This document shows, one piece after another, positions 10,377 to 19,672 of a stretch of DNA of 64,000 nucleotides (the stretch's first letter is position 1; the number at the start of each line of letters is the position of its first letter). The DNA comes from Lentibacillus jeotgali (lineage in GTDB: Bacteria; Bacillota; Bacilli; Bacillales; Amphibacillaceae): contig NZ_AGAV01000013.1 in the NCBI RefSeq assembly GCF_000224785.1, positions 1 through 64,000 of the forward strand. The letters are read 5' to 3'. Made by a program: the position numbers and the translations under genes. The notes beneath the pieces are model-generated. The model saw nothing but the letters and a program-made list of their open reading frames with translations, was not told the origin of the DNA and ran no database searches.

Positions 10377-11612
10377 ATGCTGGAAAGGATTATAGTAATA
10401 GCCGTAAAAATGCCTGGAGATAATGATATGCGTTTTGAATCATCCCTTGATGAACTTAAGTCGCTTTCCAAAACGGCAGGGGGATCAGTTGAAAAAGTAA
10501 TCACCCAAAATCGGCAGCGAATTCACCCTGCCTATTATATTGGTGAAGGAAAAATGGATGAGATACGTGAAACAGCAGAGGAATATGATGCTGATATCAT
10601 AATCTCAAACGATGAATTATCACCCGGCCAGCTGCGTAACCTGACGGACCACATCGGTATCCAGGTAATTGATCGAAGTCAGCTGATTTTGGATATTTTT
10701 GCTAAACGTGCCCGGACCAAAGAAGGCAAACTACAGGTCGAGCTTGCCCAGATGGAATACACGCTACCAAGGCTCCGCGGCCGAGGTGAAGAAATGTCAC
10801 GCCTGGGGGCAGGCATAGGGACCCGGGGCCCTGGGGAGACAAAGCTCGAAACGGATCAGCGCCACATAAGAAGCCGTATTGACGATATTAAAAGACAGCT
10901 GAAACAGGTCGTCAGACAGCGTGAACAATACCGCAGGCGCCGAAAAACAAATGACGTTTTTCAGATTGCTATTGTTGGTTATACGAATGCTGGAAAATCG
11001 ACTTTGTTTAATCAGCTGACTGACAGTGATGCGCTGGTTGAGAATCAGCTATTTGCCACACTTGATCCATTGACACGCAGAATCCAGCTGCCATCAGGTT
11101 TTCAAACGCTGGCAACAGATACAGTAGGATTTATTCAAGACCTGCCAACCTCATTAATTGCGGCTTTCAGATCAACGCTTGAAGAAGTGACCGAGGCAGA
11201 TTTTATTCTGCATGTGGTTGATGCAGCAAATCCCGATCTGGAGCAGCAGCAAAACACCGTGAATAACTTACTTCACGACCTTGATGCGGATACAATCCCG
11301 AAGCTGATGGTGTATAATAAAAAAGATCTTATTGAGGATGATTTTATTCCGATGTATTATCCCAATATTTTCATCAGTGCACTCGATCCGGCAGATATCC
11401 AACGGCTTCTGAGGAAGCTGGAGGAAACGTTGAAGGATGAATGGGACTGGTATACCGTGGATATAAATCCTGACCAGGGGAAATTGCTGCACCGGTTGGA
11501 GCAGGAAACAATCGTAACAGAGCAATCTTTCCAGCAGAACGAAAATGTTTACTCTGTCAGCGGTTATATCCGCCAAAATCACCCTTTGAGAAGCTTATTA
11601 AAGGAGCATTAA
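10377..11612 (+). CDS. hflX: Ribosome-associated GTPase HflX
   Basis: GTPase that binds the 50S subunit and splits stalled or heat-damaged ribosomes. The N-terminal HflX domain carries the family block ELAQMEYTLPRLRGRG and the following GTRGPGETKLETDQR. The G1 motif GYTNAGKST is at about 200, G3 is DTVGFIQDLP and G4 is NKKD. I chose the ATG at 10377, which has AGGAAGAGG eight bases upstream; the open frame runs 11 codons further up without a ribosome site. It corresponds to B. subtilis ynbA and precedes ynbB by nine bases. Confidence 0.95.
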   Translation: MLERIIVIAVKMPGDNDMRFESSLDELKSLSKTAGGSVEKVITQNRQRIHPAYYIGEGKMDEIRETAEEYDADIIISNDELSPGQLRNLTDHIGIQVIDRSQLILDIFAKRARTKEGKLQVELAQMEYTLPRLRGRGEEMSRLGAGIGTRGPGETKLETDQRHIRSRIDDIKRQLKQVVRQREQYRRRRKTNDVFQIAIVGYTNAGKSTLFNQLTDSDALVENQLFATLDPLTRRIQLPSGFQTLATDTVGFIQDLPTSLIAAFRSTLEEVTEADFILHVVDAANPDLEQQQNTVNNLLHDLDADTIPKLMVYNKKDLIEDDFIPMYYPNIFISALDPADIQRLLRKLEETLKDEWDWYTVDINPDQGKLLHRLEQETIVTEQSFQQNENVYSVSGYIRQNHPLRSLLKEH

Positions 11613-11621
11613 GAAACTGAT

Positions 11622-12875
11622 ATGTTGACAAATTTGCTAGCCCAGGCAGAACATGACTGTAAACAGCAGCATGCAAGTATCTCCGCTGTTACCGAAACAA
11701 ATCAGAAGCGAGTGCTTGATGCTTTCAAATCCAGTCGTGTCAGTGAAACGCATTTTTATTCAACGACTGGTTACGGATATGATGATTTGGGTCGGGAAGT
11801 GTTGGAAAGTGTTTATGCTGAAGTTTTTGGAGGGGAAGATGCACTCGTTAGACCGCAGATTGTTTCCGGAACCCACGCCATATCAACCGCTCTGTTCGGT
11901 CTGTTGCGTCCCGGTGATGAATTGCTTTATATTACCGGAAAACCGTACGACACGTTGGAATCAGTCATTGGTATAAGCGGCCAGCACGGCGGCTCATTAT
12001 CTGATTTTAATATTACATATAACCAGGTCGATTTAATGGATGATGGCTCAGTTGATTATTCTGGAATCAGGCAAAAGCTGTCATCAAAAACGAAAGTGGT
12101 AGGCATTCAGCGTTCGAAAGGTTATGATAGCAGACCTTCTATTACAATCGGCGAAATCGACGAAATGGTCCATTTTGTAAAATCGCTAAACGAACACGTG
12201 ATTATATTTGTTGATAATTGCTATGGCGAGTTTGCTGAGGAACGGGAACCTTTGCATGCAGGTGCAGATATTATCGCGGGGTCGCTCATTAAAAACCCGG
12301 GCGGTGGACTTGTCCGTGCCGGCGGGTATATCGTCGGGAACAGATCGCTTGTGGAACAGTGTGCGAACCGGTTGACTGCGCCAGGGCTTGGGAAGGAGAC
12401 TGGTGCAACATTCAACACATTGCAGGAGATGTTTCAGGGCCTTTTTATGGCGCCGCATATTGTCGGTGAAGCGTTAAAAGGTGCTGTTTTGACTGCGAGG
12501 TTCTTGGACTTGGCGGGTTTTCGGACAAGCCCGGATTACGAAGCGTATCGGACAGACCTGATTCAGACGGTTACCTTTAATAATCCAGAAAATATGATTG
12601 CTTTTTGTCAAGCCATTCAGCACAATTCCCCGGTTAACGCCTTTGTTACCCCGTATCCGAGCGGAATGCCCGGTTATCAGGATAAGGTCATTATGGCGGC
12701 AGGCACATTTATACAAGGTGCGAGCCTTGAATTGACGGCTGATGGACCAATTAGGGAACCTTATACAGCGTTTGTACAGGGAGGTTTAACATACGCTCAT
12801 GTAAAAATTGCGCTTGAAGCAGCGGTTAATGAATTAGTTGAGCAAGAATTAATATCCTTGTCAGCTCAGTTCTGA
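11622..12875 (+). CDS. ynbB: PLP-dependent YnbB family protein (aluminium-resistance/methionine gamma-lyase-like)
   Basis: Fold-type I PLP enzyme of the family often labelled aluminium resistance protein or methionine gamma-lyase family, 417 residues. The likely Schiff-base lysine is in AGSLIKNPGGG near residue 224; VDNCYGEF carries the cofactor-binding aspartate, and GTHAISTALFGLLRPGDE the phosphate-binding region. The real substrate is not established. It follows hflX closely, as in B. subtilis, where the next gene is glnR; here glnR is absent and glnA comes next. Confidence 0.88.
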   Translation: MLTNLLAQAEHDCKQQHASISAVTETNQKRVLDAFKSSRVSETHFYSTTGYGYDDLGREVLESVYAEVFGGEDALVRPQIVSGTHAISTALFGLLRPGDELLYITGKPYDTLESVIGISGQHGGSLSDFNITYNQVDLMDDGSVDYSGIRQKLSSKTKVVGIQRSKGYDSRPSITIGEIDEMVHFVKSLNEHVIIFVDNCYGEFAEEREPLHAGADIIAGSLIKNPGGGLVRAGGYIVGNRSLVEQCANRLTAPGLGKETGATFNTLQEMFQGLFMAPHIVGEALKGAVLTARFLDLAGFRTSPDYEAYRTDLIQTVTFNNPENMIAFCQAIQHNSPVNAFVTPYPSGMPGYQDKVIMAAGTFIQGASLELTADGPIREPYTAFVQGGLTYAHVKIALEAAVNELVEQELISLSAQF

Positions 12876-12876
12876 T

Positions 12877-12916
12877 CGTGATATAACTTTACACAGACTT
12901 ATGATATCTCTAATAT
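12877..12916 (+). promoter_or_regulatory. GlnR/TnrA-type box overlapping a sigma-A promoter, upstream of glnA
   Basis: The 17-mer CGTGATATAACTTTACA (12877-12893) matches TGTNA-N7-TNACA at all but the first position. Its right half is also a -35 element TTTACA (12888-12893), followed by a 17-base spacer and -10 TAATAT (12911-12916). A GlnR site overlapping the -35 is the arrangement of the B. subtilis glnRA promoter, so repression in excess nitrogen is likely. The promoter begins right at the ynbB stop. Confidence 0.6.
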
Positions 12917-12940
12917 AGAGGAGTAAGGTTTATCCCACAT

Positions 12941-13022
12941 GTAACTGGCAGTAAATGTCCGATTTTGTTCAACTAACATTCAGTGGAAAGAAGCGTCTCA
13001 CTGAAGCAAGTTTCACTTTATG
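12941..13022 (+). repeat. Dispersed hairpin repeat, family 2, copy A
   Basis: Over 12960-13020 this copy matches 29167-29227 at about 48 of 61 positions in an ungapped hand alignment, and the likeness extends roughly 20 bases to the left. It centres on an imperfect hairpin (CAGTG at 12981-12985, CACTG at 12999-13003). It lies between the glnA promoter and glnA, where relatives carry glnR. Confidence 0.65.
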
Positions 13023-13067
13023 ATGGACGATTGATGTGCAGTTAAAAATGACTTAGGAGGAAATTAA

Positions 13068-14405
13068 ATGGCATCAGGGTTAACAAGAGAGCAAATCATG
13101 AAACGGATCGATGAGGAAAATGTACGGTTTATCCGTCTTCAATTTACCGACATGCTTGGAAATATCAAAAATGTTGAGATTCCGCTCAGTCAATTGGATA
13201 AGGCATTGGACAATAAAATGATGTTCGATGGTTCATCCATCGAAGGGTTTGTCCGCATCGAGGAATCTGACATGTATCTGCAACCTGATCTGGATTCATT
13301 TGTGGTGTTTCCATGGACCTCCGAAAAAGGGAAAGTAGCCCGGTTTATCTGTGATATTTATAACCCGGATGGAACCCCTTTTGCAGGATGCCCGCGCTAC
13401 AATTTAAAACGCAAGCTTCAGAAAATGGAGGAACTTGGTTTTAACGCATTTAATATAGGAACAGAACCCGAATTCTTTTTGTTTAAACTTGACGAAAAAG
13501 GTCAGCCTTCAATGGAACTGAACGACCACGGTGGTTATTTTGATCTGGCACCGACAGATTTGGGCGAAAATTGCCGGCGGGATATCGTTTTGGAACTGGA
13601 AGAAATGGGTTTTGAGATTGAAGCATCACATCATGAAGGTGCTCCAGGGCAGCACGAGATTGATTTTAAGTATTCGGATGCTGTCAAACATGCCGACGAC
13701 ATTCAAACGTTCAAATTGGTGGTCAGAACGATTGCTAGAAAACATAATTTGCATGCGACCTTTATGCCAAAACCGCTGTTCGGGGTCAATGGTTCCGGCA
13801 TGCATGTTAATATGTCCTTATTCAGGAATGGCGAAAATGCGTTTTTTGATAAAGATGGGGAGATGCAACTAAGCGATGTTGCTTATCAGTTCACTGCCGG
13901 GGTAATTAAACACGCTACAAACTTCACAGCTGTTACGAACCCAACGGTCAATTCGTACAAACGCCTTGTTCCAGGTTATGAGGCGCCATGTTATGTGGCG
14001 TGGTCCGGTACAAACAGGAGTCCGCTTGTCCGTATTCCATACTCCCGTGGTTTAAGCACCCGCATTGAAGTGCGAAGTGTTGATCCTGCCGCCAATCCAT
14101 ATATGGCGATGTCAGTCTTGCTCGCCAGCGGACTGGATGGTGTTGAAAACAAATTAACACCGCCTGAATCGGTTGATCAGAACATATATGATATGGACAA
14201 AAAAGAACGTGAAGAGAATGGCGTTAAGGATTTGCCTGCAACACTAATGGATGCTTTGGAAGTAATGCAGCAAGATGAGACAATCGTTGAAGCACTTGGT
14301 GAACACCTTTATGAACACTTTGTTGAAGCAAAAACGATTGAATGGGATTTGTTCAGAACGACTGTTCATCCATGGGAGCGGGAGCAATATCTCACAACCT
14401 ATTAA
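13068..14405 (+). CDS. glnA: Glutamine synthetase, type I
   Basis: Forms glutamine from glutamate, ammonia and ATP; in Bacillus the feedback-inhibited enzyme also controls GlnR and TnrA. The 445 residues include the beta-grasp start ([20 protein letters not shown]), the [10 protein letters not shown] loop, the ATP-binding [12 protein letters not shown] signature and the NRSPLVRIP segment. It is the short I-alpha form without an adenylylation tyrosine loop. AGGAGG precedes the ATG. The expected upstream glnR gene is missing; only a promoter with a GlnR box and a repeat lie between ynbB and this gene. A strong terminator follows. Confidence 0.98.
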   Translation: MASGLTREQIMKRIDEENVRFIRLQFTDMLGNIKNVEIPLSQLDKALDNKMMFDGSSIEGFVRIEESDMYLQPDLDSFVVFPWTSEKGKVARFICDIYNPDGTPFAGCPRYNLKRKLQKMEELGFNAFNIGTEPEFFLFKLDEKGQPSMELNDHGGYFDLAPTDLGENCRRDIVLELEEMGFEIEASHHEGAPGQHEIDFKYSDAVKHADDIQTFKLVVRTIARKHNLHATFMPKPLFGVNGSGMHVNMSLFRNGENAFFDKDGEMQLSDVAYQFTAGVIKHATNFTAVTNPTVNSYKRLVPGYEAPCYVAWSGTNRSPLVRIPYSRGLSTRIEVRSVDPAANPYMAMSVLLASGLDGVENKLTPPESVDQNIYDMDKKEREENGVKDLPATLMDALEVMQQDETIVEALGEHLYEHFVEAKTIEWDLFRTTVHPWEREQYLTTY

Positions 14406-14429
14406 AATTGCAGATTTATCCTGTTAATA

Positions 14430-14478
14430 ACAAGGCTTTGTCATCACATTTATGATGACAAAGCCTTGTTTTATTTTT
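14430..14478 (+). terminator. Terminator of glnA
   Basis: Perfect 17-bp stem (14430-14446 with 14453-14469), 6-base loop, then TTTATTTTT. It could also work towards lexA on the other strand. Confidence 0.92.
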
Positions 14479-14549
14479 GCAGCTGAAACGTTCGAATACA
14501 CTGCAATTATAAAATATGGTCTATAAAAGATAAGGGTGTTATTAGTGTT

Positions 14550-15173
14550 CTACTCAACATTACGGTACAAACCGACTACTTTGCCTAAAATAGTCACATT
14601 CTGATAAATCAGCGGCTCCATCGTTGCATTTTCAGGCTGGAGACGAATATGATCTTTTTCTTTAAAAAATCGTTTTACGGTCGCTTCGTCTTCGTCGGTC
14701 ATACCGACAACAATATCGCCGTTTTGCGCCGTGTTTTGCTGTTTAACGATGACCATATCGCCATCCAATATACCGGCTTCAATCATGCTTTCTCCCTCAA
14801 TGACGAGTACAAATAGATTCTCATCAGTACCTGTAACCGAACTAGGCAAAGGAACAAATTCCTCGATATTTTCCACGGCGGTAATTGGAAGCCCAGCTGT
14901 TACCTTACCGATAACAGGGGCATATCGTGGTTCTTCCCTTGGTATATGGCTTTCCTCTGAAAGGTCCAAAACTTCAATGGCTCTTGGTTTTGTAGGATCG
15001 CGCCTGATAAAACCCTTGCTTTCCAGCCTTGCCAAATGCCCGTGTACGGTTGAGCTGGAGGCAAGCCCGACGGCCACCGCGATTTCCCGGACAGACGGTG
15101 GATAACCCTTTTCGTCAACTTGTTCTTTTATATAATCCAGAATGGCTTCCTGCCGCTTTGAAAGTTTCGTCAT
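14550..15173 (-). CDS. lexA: LexA repressor (SOS response)
   Basis: SOS repressor that cleaves itself when RecA filaments form. The 207-residue product has an N-terminal winged helix ([13 protein letters not shown], then [20 protein letters not shown]), a cleavage site Ala-Gly in KVTAGLP near residue 91, the catalytic serine in GESMIEAG near 127 and the catalytic lysine in ATVKRFF near 166. The ATG at 15173 has GAGGTG eight bases before it; a TTG one codon upstream is possible. It is divergent from yneA-yneB, and three LexA-box-like sites lie in the shared control region. Confidence 0.97.
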   Translation of the reverse strand: MTKLSKRQEAILDYIKEQVDEKGYPPSVREIAVAVGLASSSTVHGHLARLESKGFIRRDPTKPRAIEVLDLSEESHIPREEPRYAPVIGKVTAGLPITAVENIEEFVPLPSSVTGTDENLFVLVIEGESMIEAGILDGDMVIVKQQNTAQNGDIVVGMTDEDEATVKRFFKEKDHIRLQPENATMEPLIYQNVTILGKVVGLYRNVE

Positions 15174-15235
15174 CAATTAAACACCTCGCGCATAATATTT
15201 ATTGAGGTCAGTATAGCATGTCTATTTCAGCAAAG

Positions 15236-15312
15236 CAAACATTCGTTCGAAAAAACTGTTGACAAGATCATTTGTTCGTATATAATAATAGATAGATTCG
15301 AACAGAAGTTCT
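15236..15312 (+). promoter_or_regulatory. lexA-yneA control region: three LexA boxes and a strong sigma-A promoter
   Basis: Box 1 CAAACATTCGTTCG (15236-15249) differs from CGAACN4GTTCG at one base. Box 2 AGATCATTTGTTCG (15265-15278) lies in the promoter spacer, with one core mismatch. Box 3 CGAACAGAAGTTC (15299-15311) has a perfect GAACN4GTTC core. The rightward promoter is TTGACA (15259-15264), 16-base spacer, TATAAT (15281-15286). Repression of yneA-yneB by LexA and autoregulation of lexA follow. Confidence 0.85.
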
Positions 15313-15340
15313 TGTTTTTATGAAGGAAAGGATGGTTCAT

Positions 15341-15436
15341 ATGTTTGAAAGAATTACAAAAACTGATATATTTTATTTGATAGCTTTTGCATCTGCGTTG
15401 ATATTTTTATATTTTTCAATGGTGACAAGTGGATAA
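15341..15436 (+). CDS. Short SOS-controlled membrane peptide in the yneA position
   Basis: A 31-codon frame with GAAGGAAAGG about eight bases before its ATG (a second in-frame ATG lies at 15332). The product starts MFERITKTD and then forms one membrane helix (IFYLIAFASALIFLYFSMV), ending after TSG. It lies just behind the LexA-boxed promoter and before yneB, exactly where B. subtilis has yneA, the SOS cell-division suppressor of about 100 residues with one membrane segment and a LysM domain. The LysM part is absent here and nothing resembling it follows. It is either a minimal functional form or a decayed gene. Confidence 0.6.
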   Translation: MFERITKTDIFYLIAFASALIFLYFSMVTSG

Positions 15437-15474
15437 CATATAAGTGCGTGTTCAAAAAGGAGGATAACGAAAAC

Positions 15475-16157
<683 letters not shown>

Positions 16158-16185
16158 ATATGAATAATTTGACGTGTAGTATTAG

Positions 16186-16220
16186 AAGGCAGGAACAGTC
16201 ATATTGTTTCTGCCTTTATT
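16186..16220 (+). terminator. Weak terminator after yneB
   Basis: AAGGCAG-GAACA pairs with TGTT-T-CTGCCTT across a 7-base loop with small bulges, followed by TTTATT. It may be partial, letting some transcription reach ynzC. Confidence 0.5.
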
Positions 16221-16241
16221 GATTTTCAGGAGGTTCCATCT

Positions 16242-16475
16242 ATGATTTCAAAAGAAAAACTTAATCGCATAAATCAATTGGCTAAAAAGTCAAAAGAAGA
16301 AGGGTTGACTGTCAAAGAACAGGCTGAACAAAAAGAGCTCCGCGAGGAATACCTGCAGAATGTCCGGAAATCTTTCAAAAATCAGTTTAAATCAATGACC
16401 GTAAAAGACCCTGAAGGCAGAGATGTCACGCCACAAAAAGTGCGAGATTTACAAAGCAGGGACAAAAAACATTAA
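16242..16475 (+). CDS. ynzC: YnzC, DUF896 family protein
   Basis: A 77-residue, lysine- and glutamate-rich helical protein. Seen are the family hairpin NRINQLAKKSKEEGLTVKEQ and the LREEYLQNVRKSFKNQ segment; the C-terminal third is charged and likely flexible. AGGAGG lies ahead of the ATG. In B. subtilis ynzC belongs to the SOS operon yneA-yneB-ynzC; the function is unknown. The order is kept here. Confidence 0.9.
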   Translation: MISKEKLNRINQLAKKSKEEGLTVKEQAEQKELREEYLQNVRKSFKNQFKSMTVKDPEGRDVTPQKVRDLQSRDKKH

Positions 16476-16562
16476 CTATTGTTTAGACTTGTTATGGTGA
16501 TCGTTTCATTATAGAATTAAGAAGGACACGAATCAATGTTAACAAGGGAAAGGGGTATCACT

Positions 16563-18566
16563 TTGTCAGAAACAATCGAACAGCTATCCATTAAGACAAT
16601 CAGGACCTTGGCAATTGATGCGATAGAAAACGCGAGCTCTGGTCATCCCGGTCTCCCGATGGGCGCTGCACCGATGGCGTACACATTGTGGACGGATTTT
16701 ATGACCCAAAATCCGGGAAATTCTAAATGGTTTAACCGGGACCGTTTCGTTTTATCAGCGGGTCATGGATCAATGCTTTTATATGGACTCCTGCATTTAT
16801 CGGGTTATGATGTAACCATAGATGATCTGAAGTCATTCCGCCAGTGGGATTCCAGAACACCGGGCCACCCTGAAGTCCACCATACTGACGGAGTTGAAGC
16901 AACGACAGGCCCGCTTGGACAAGGTATCGCCATGTCAGTCGGTATGGCAATGGCTGAAGCACATCTAGCAGCAACCTATAATAAAGACGATATATCCATT
17001 ATTGACCATTACACGTATGCACTTGTGAGCGATGGTGACCTTATGGAAGGCATCTCCCATGAATCTGCATCACTTGCAGGTCATTTAAAATTGGGCAAAC
17101 TGATTGCTCTGTATGATTCAAATGACATTTCACTTGATGGCGAGCTGAATCGTGCATTTTCGGATAATACGGAAGAACGCTTCAAAGCATATGGCTGGCA
17201 GGTTATACGGGTGGAAGACGGTAATGATTTGAGTGAAATCCGCAACGCCATCAAAGAAGCTAAAGCAAATACCGATCAGCCTACACTGATCGAAGTAAAA
17301 ACCGTTATCGGCTACGGGGCGCCGAACAAATCAGCTTCTGCAGCTTCACATGGCGCGCCTCTGGGTGAAGATGAAGTTAAACTGACAAAAGAACACTATG
17401 GCTGGACACATAATGAATTTCACGTGCCTGATGACGTTTATGCCGATTTCAGGAAAAAAATCGCCGAAGATGGAAAAAACGCTGAGCAAGCGTGGAACGA
17501 TCTGTTCGAAACTTATAAAGAAAAATATCCCGAAGCAGGCAATGAATTAGAACATGCCATAAAAGGCGAACTACCGGAAAACTGGGAGAAGAACCTTCCC
17601 GTATATGACTCGGAAGATGATCCGAAAGCAACACGTGCTTCATCCGGTGACGTTCTGAATGAAGTCTCAAAAGCAGTACCATATTTGTTTGGAGGCAGTG
17701 CTGACTTAGCAGGCTCAAATAAAACGACGATTAAAAACCGGGATGACTTTTCCCGAAATGATTATGCCGGAAAAAATATCTGGTTCGGTGTGCGAGAATT
17801 CGCGATGGCAGCTGCTGCTAATGGAATGGCTTTGCATGGCGGCATTAAGCCTTACGCCGGAACGTTCTTTGTATTCAGTGACTACTTGCGCCCTGCGCTG
17901 AGGTTGTCTGCCATCATGAATAACCCTGTGACATATGTGTTTACACATGATTCGATTGCTGTTGGCGAAGACGGACCGACACACGAACCTATTGAACAGC
18001 TGGCATCTCTTAGGGCTATGCCCGGTCTTTCACTCATCCGTCCTGCAGATGGCAATGAGGTACGTGAAGCCTGGAGGCTGGCACTGGAGTCGAACGATAA
18101 GCCTACTGCGCTTGTCCTGACAAGACAAGGCCTTCCGGTATTGGAAGGAACGAAAGAACATGCTCAAGAAGGCGTGCGTAAAGGTGCCTATGTTATCAGT
18201 GAAACAGATAAAGAAACACCTGATGCATTGTTATTGGCAACGGGTTCAGAAGTGCAGCTTGCTGTAAAAGCGAAAGAAGCCCTGCATGAAAAAGGAATCG
18301 AAGTAAACGTTGTGAGCATGCCGTCCTGGGACAGATTTAAAGAACAGGATGAGGCTTATAAGAATAAAGTGCTTCCGCCGAATGTCAAGAAAAGATTGGC
18401 TATTGAAATGGCATCACCATTTGGATGGGAGAGATATACAGGCGAGCAGGGCGATGTTCTGGCCATTGACCGGTTCGGTGCCTCCGCTAAAGGGGATAAA
18501 GTGATTGAAGAATATGGTTTTAATGTTGATAATGTCGTAAAACGTGTTCAACAATTGATAAAATAA
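16563..18566 (+). CDS. tkt: Transketolase
   Basis: TPP-dependent enzyme of the pentose phosphate pathway. The thiamine-binding motif begins at GDGDLMEG (near residue 155) and runs into the following NDIS segment; the substrate-binding [14 protein letters not shown] loop is near 465. I chose the TTG at 16563 because AAGGGG lies before it and the protein is then 667 residues, the B. subtilis length. The ATG at 16536 would add nine residues (MLTRERGIT) unlike the family but also has an AAGGA upstream, so the start is not certain. Confidence 0.95.
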   Translation: MSETIEQLSIKTIRTLAIDAIENASSGHPGLPMGAAPMAYTLWTDFMTQNPGNSKWFNRDRFVLSAGHGSMLLYGLLHLSGYDVTIDDLKSFRQWDSRTPGHPEVHHTDGVEATTGPLGQGIAMSVGMAMAEAHLAATYNKDDISIIDHYTYALVSDGDLMEGISHESASLAGHLKLGKLIALYDSNDISLDGELNRAFSDNTEERFKAYGWQVIRVEDGNDLSEIRNAIKEAKANTDQPTLIEVKTVIGYGAPNKSASAASHGAPLGEDEVKLTKEHYGWTHNEFHVPDDVYADFRKKIAEDGKNAEQAWNDLFETYKEKYPEAGNELEHAIKGELPENWEKNLPVYDSEDDPKATRASSGDVLNEVSKAVPYLFGGSADLAGSNKTTIKNRDDFSRNDYAGKNIWFGVREFAMAAAANGMALHGGIKPYAGTFFVFSDYLRPALRLSAIMNNPVTYVFTHDSIAVGEDGPTHEPIEQLASLRAMPGLSLIRPADGNEVREAWRLALESNDKPTALVLTRQGLPVLEGTKEHAQEGVRKGAYVISETDKETPDALLLATGSEVQLAVKAKEALHEKGIEVNVVSMPSWDRFKEQDEAYKNKVLPPNVKKRLAIEMASPFGWERYTGEQGDVLAIDRFGASAKGDKVIEEYGFNVDNVVKRVQQLIK

Positions 18567-18578
18567 ATTTTTGTGTAA

Positions 18579-18612
18579 AGGTGGCTTCTCCTCTTGGGGA
18601 GCCACCTTTTTA
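18579..18612 (+). terminator. Terminator of tkt
   Basis: Stem AGGTGGCT/AGCCACCT (18579-18586 with 18600-18607) enclosing a CT/G-rich inner part, then five T residues. Confidence 0.88.
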
Positions 18613-18646
18613 TTGGAAATGATTGATCTGATATGGAATTGGGGGA

Positions 18647-18711
18647 GTCGACAAAAATAGTGTCTCTTTGCTGCGCAGTGTGACAAACTTCTAAATATGA
18701 AACGGTATAAT
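18647..18711 (+). promoter_or_regulatory. Two Spo0A-box-like sites and a -10 element before sirA
   Basis: GTCGACAAA (18647-18655) and TGTGACAAA (18679-18687) each match the reverse of the 0A box TTTGTCRAA at 8 of 9 positions. A TATAAT lies at 18706-18711 without a good -35, as at activated promoters. B. subtilis sirA is activated directly by Spo0A, which supports the reading. Confidence 0.5.
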
Positions 18712-18738
18712 AGTATATATAAGAGAGGAGGATTTCTG

Positions 18739-19200
18739 TTGAATCATTACTCTATTTATTGGATTAAGGAAGAATTTGCACGGTTTTTCTATTTTCGCAG
18801 TGACATATTATGCCGATTTATTAAAAGTTATCACCATCAGCAAAACAGAGAGGATCTGGAAAAGCAGTTCCAGTATATTACGATGGACTTGCCTGAGAAC
18901 TTACTTCTATCACACATATTGGAAAATCAATCATCCCATGTCATGGTTGAAAACAATGAAGGGTCTTTGGCCATTCGAGAGGGAACACGCAATATTTCTT
19001 TACATATCGAGCAAAAACGTATAAACTTTCGGGGTGACATAATTAATGATGCCGAGGATCTGCTTTTTCCCGCCTTACGGTTATACCAGCCATATTTTTT
19101 CGTGGTAGGCGAAGCAGAGAACGATTTCGGCTGGGTCTCTCCGGTTCTTCAGTTAAAGGGAAATGACAAGGCTGGACAAGTATTGTATTCTTATCTTTGA
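18739..19200 (+). CDS. sirA: SirA, sporulation inhibitor of replication
   Basis: Corresponds to B. subtilis SirA (YneE), which binds DnaA domain I and stops new initiation once cells commit to sporulation. The N-terminus MNHYSIYWIKEEFARFFYFRSD fits the family, as do LEKQFQYIT and the tail ENDFGWVSPVLQLK. The TTG at 18739 follows GAGAGGAGG by seven bases and gives 153 residues; the open frame starts 14 codons earlier without a site. Position between tkt and yneF is conserved. Divergent family, so identity rests on both sequence and synteny. Confidence 0.85.
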   Translation: MNHYSIYWIKEEFARFFYFRSDILCRFIKSYHHQQNREDLEKQFQYITMDLPENLLLSHILENQSSHVMVENNEGSLAIREGTRNISLHIEQKRINFRGDIINDAEDLLFPALRLYQPYFFVVGEAENDFGWVSPVLQLKGNDKAGQVLYSYL

Positions 19201-19244
19201 TTTACTATACTGTATGAGAGACAACATGAAGGAGGAAAGCTTTA

Positions 19245-19469
19245 ATGGACGTGATTTGGGTTGTATTAATAGCAATTTTGACCTTAATTGCGGGAGTTGC
19301 ACTTGGATTTTTTATCGCCCGAAAATACATGATGAACTATTTAAAGAAAAACCCGCCAATTAATGAGCAAATGCTGCGTACGCTGATGATGCAAATGGGT
19401 CAAAAACCGTCCCAGAAGAAAATTAATCAAATGATGCGTCAGATGAATAATCAGCAACAAGGGAAATAA
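19245..19469 (+). CDS. yneF: YneF, UPF0154 membrane protein
   Basis: A 74-residue protein with one N-terminal membrane helix ([21 protein letters not shown]) followed by a basic, methionine- and glutamine-rich cytoplasmic tail ([21 protein letters not shown]), which is the hallmark of UPF0154. AAGGAGGAAAG precedes the ATG. Function unknown. Synteny sirA-yneF-ccdA is as in B. subtilis. Confidence 0.93.
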   Translation: MDVIWVVLIAILTLIAGVALGFFIARKYMMNYLKKNPPINEQMLRTLMMQMGQKPSQKKINQMMRQMNNQQQGK

Positions 19470-19501
19470 TTGGCATTATTCATCATAGAAAACCGTTTAG
19501 G

Positions 19502-19541
19502 AAAATACCCCTGAATTTTGACAGATTACAGGGGTATTTTT
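19502..19541 (+). terminator. Terminator after yneF
   Basis: AAAATACCCCTG pairs with CAGGGGTATTTT around a 15-base loop, ending in a T run. Confidence 0.85.
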
Positions 19542-19672
19542 CTGATTTGGTGCTAGATGAGGATAATATATTGTATATGGCTGCAACTGTCGGATTATTG
19601 TCAAAAACGGTTTCAGTTCCATTTGTCTTTTCTGGTAAAATATAGTTCAGGAAGTAGTGTAGGAGGATTACA

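Noticed and set aside
12917-13067. Remnant of glnR between its promoter and glnA
   Set aside because: All frames were read by eye and no stretch resembles the MerR-type GlnR helix-turn-helix; the space is mostly a dispersed repeat.
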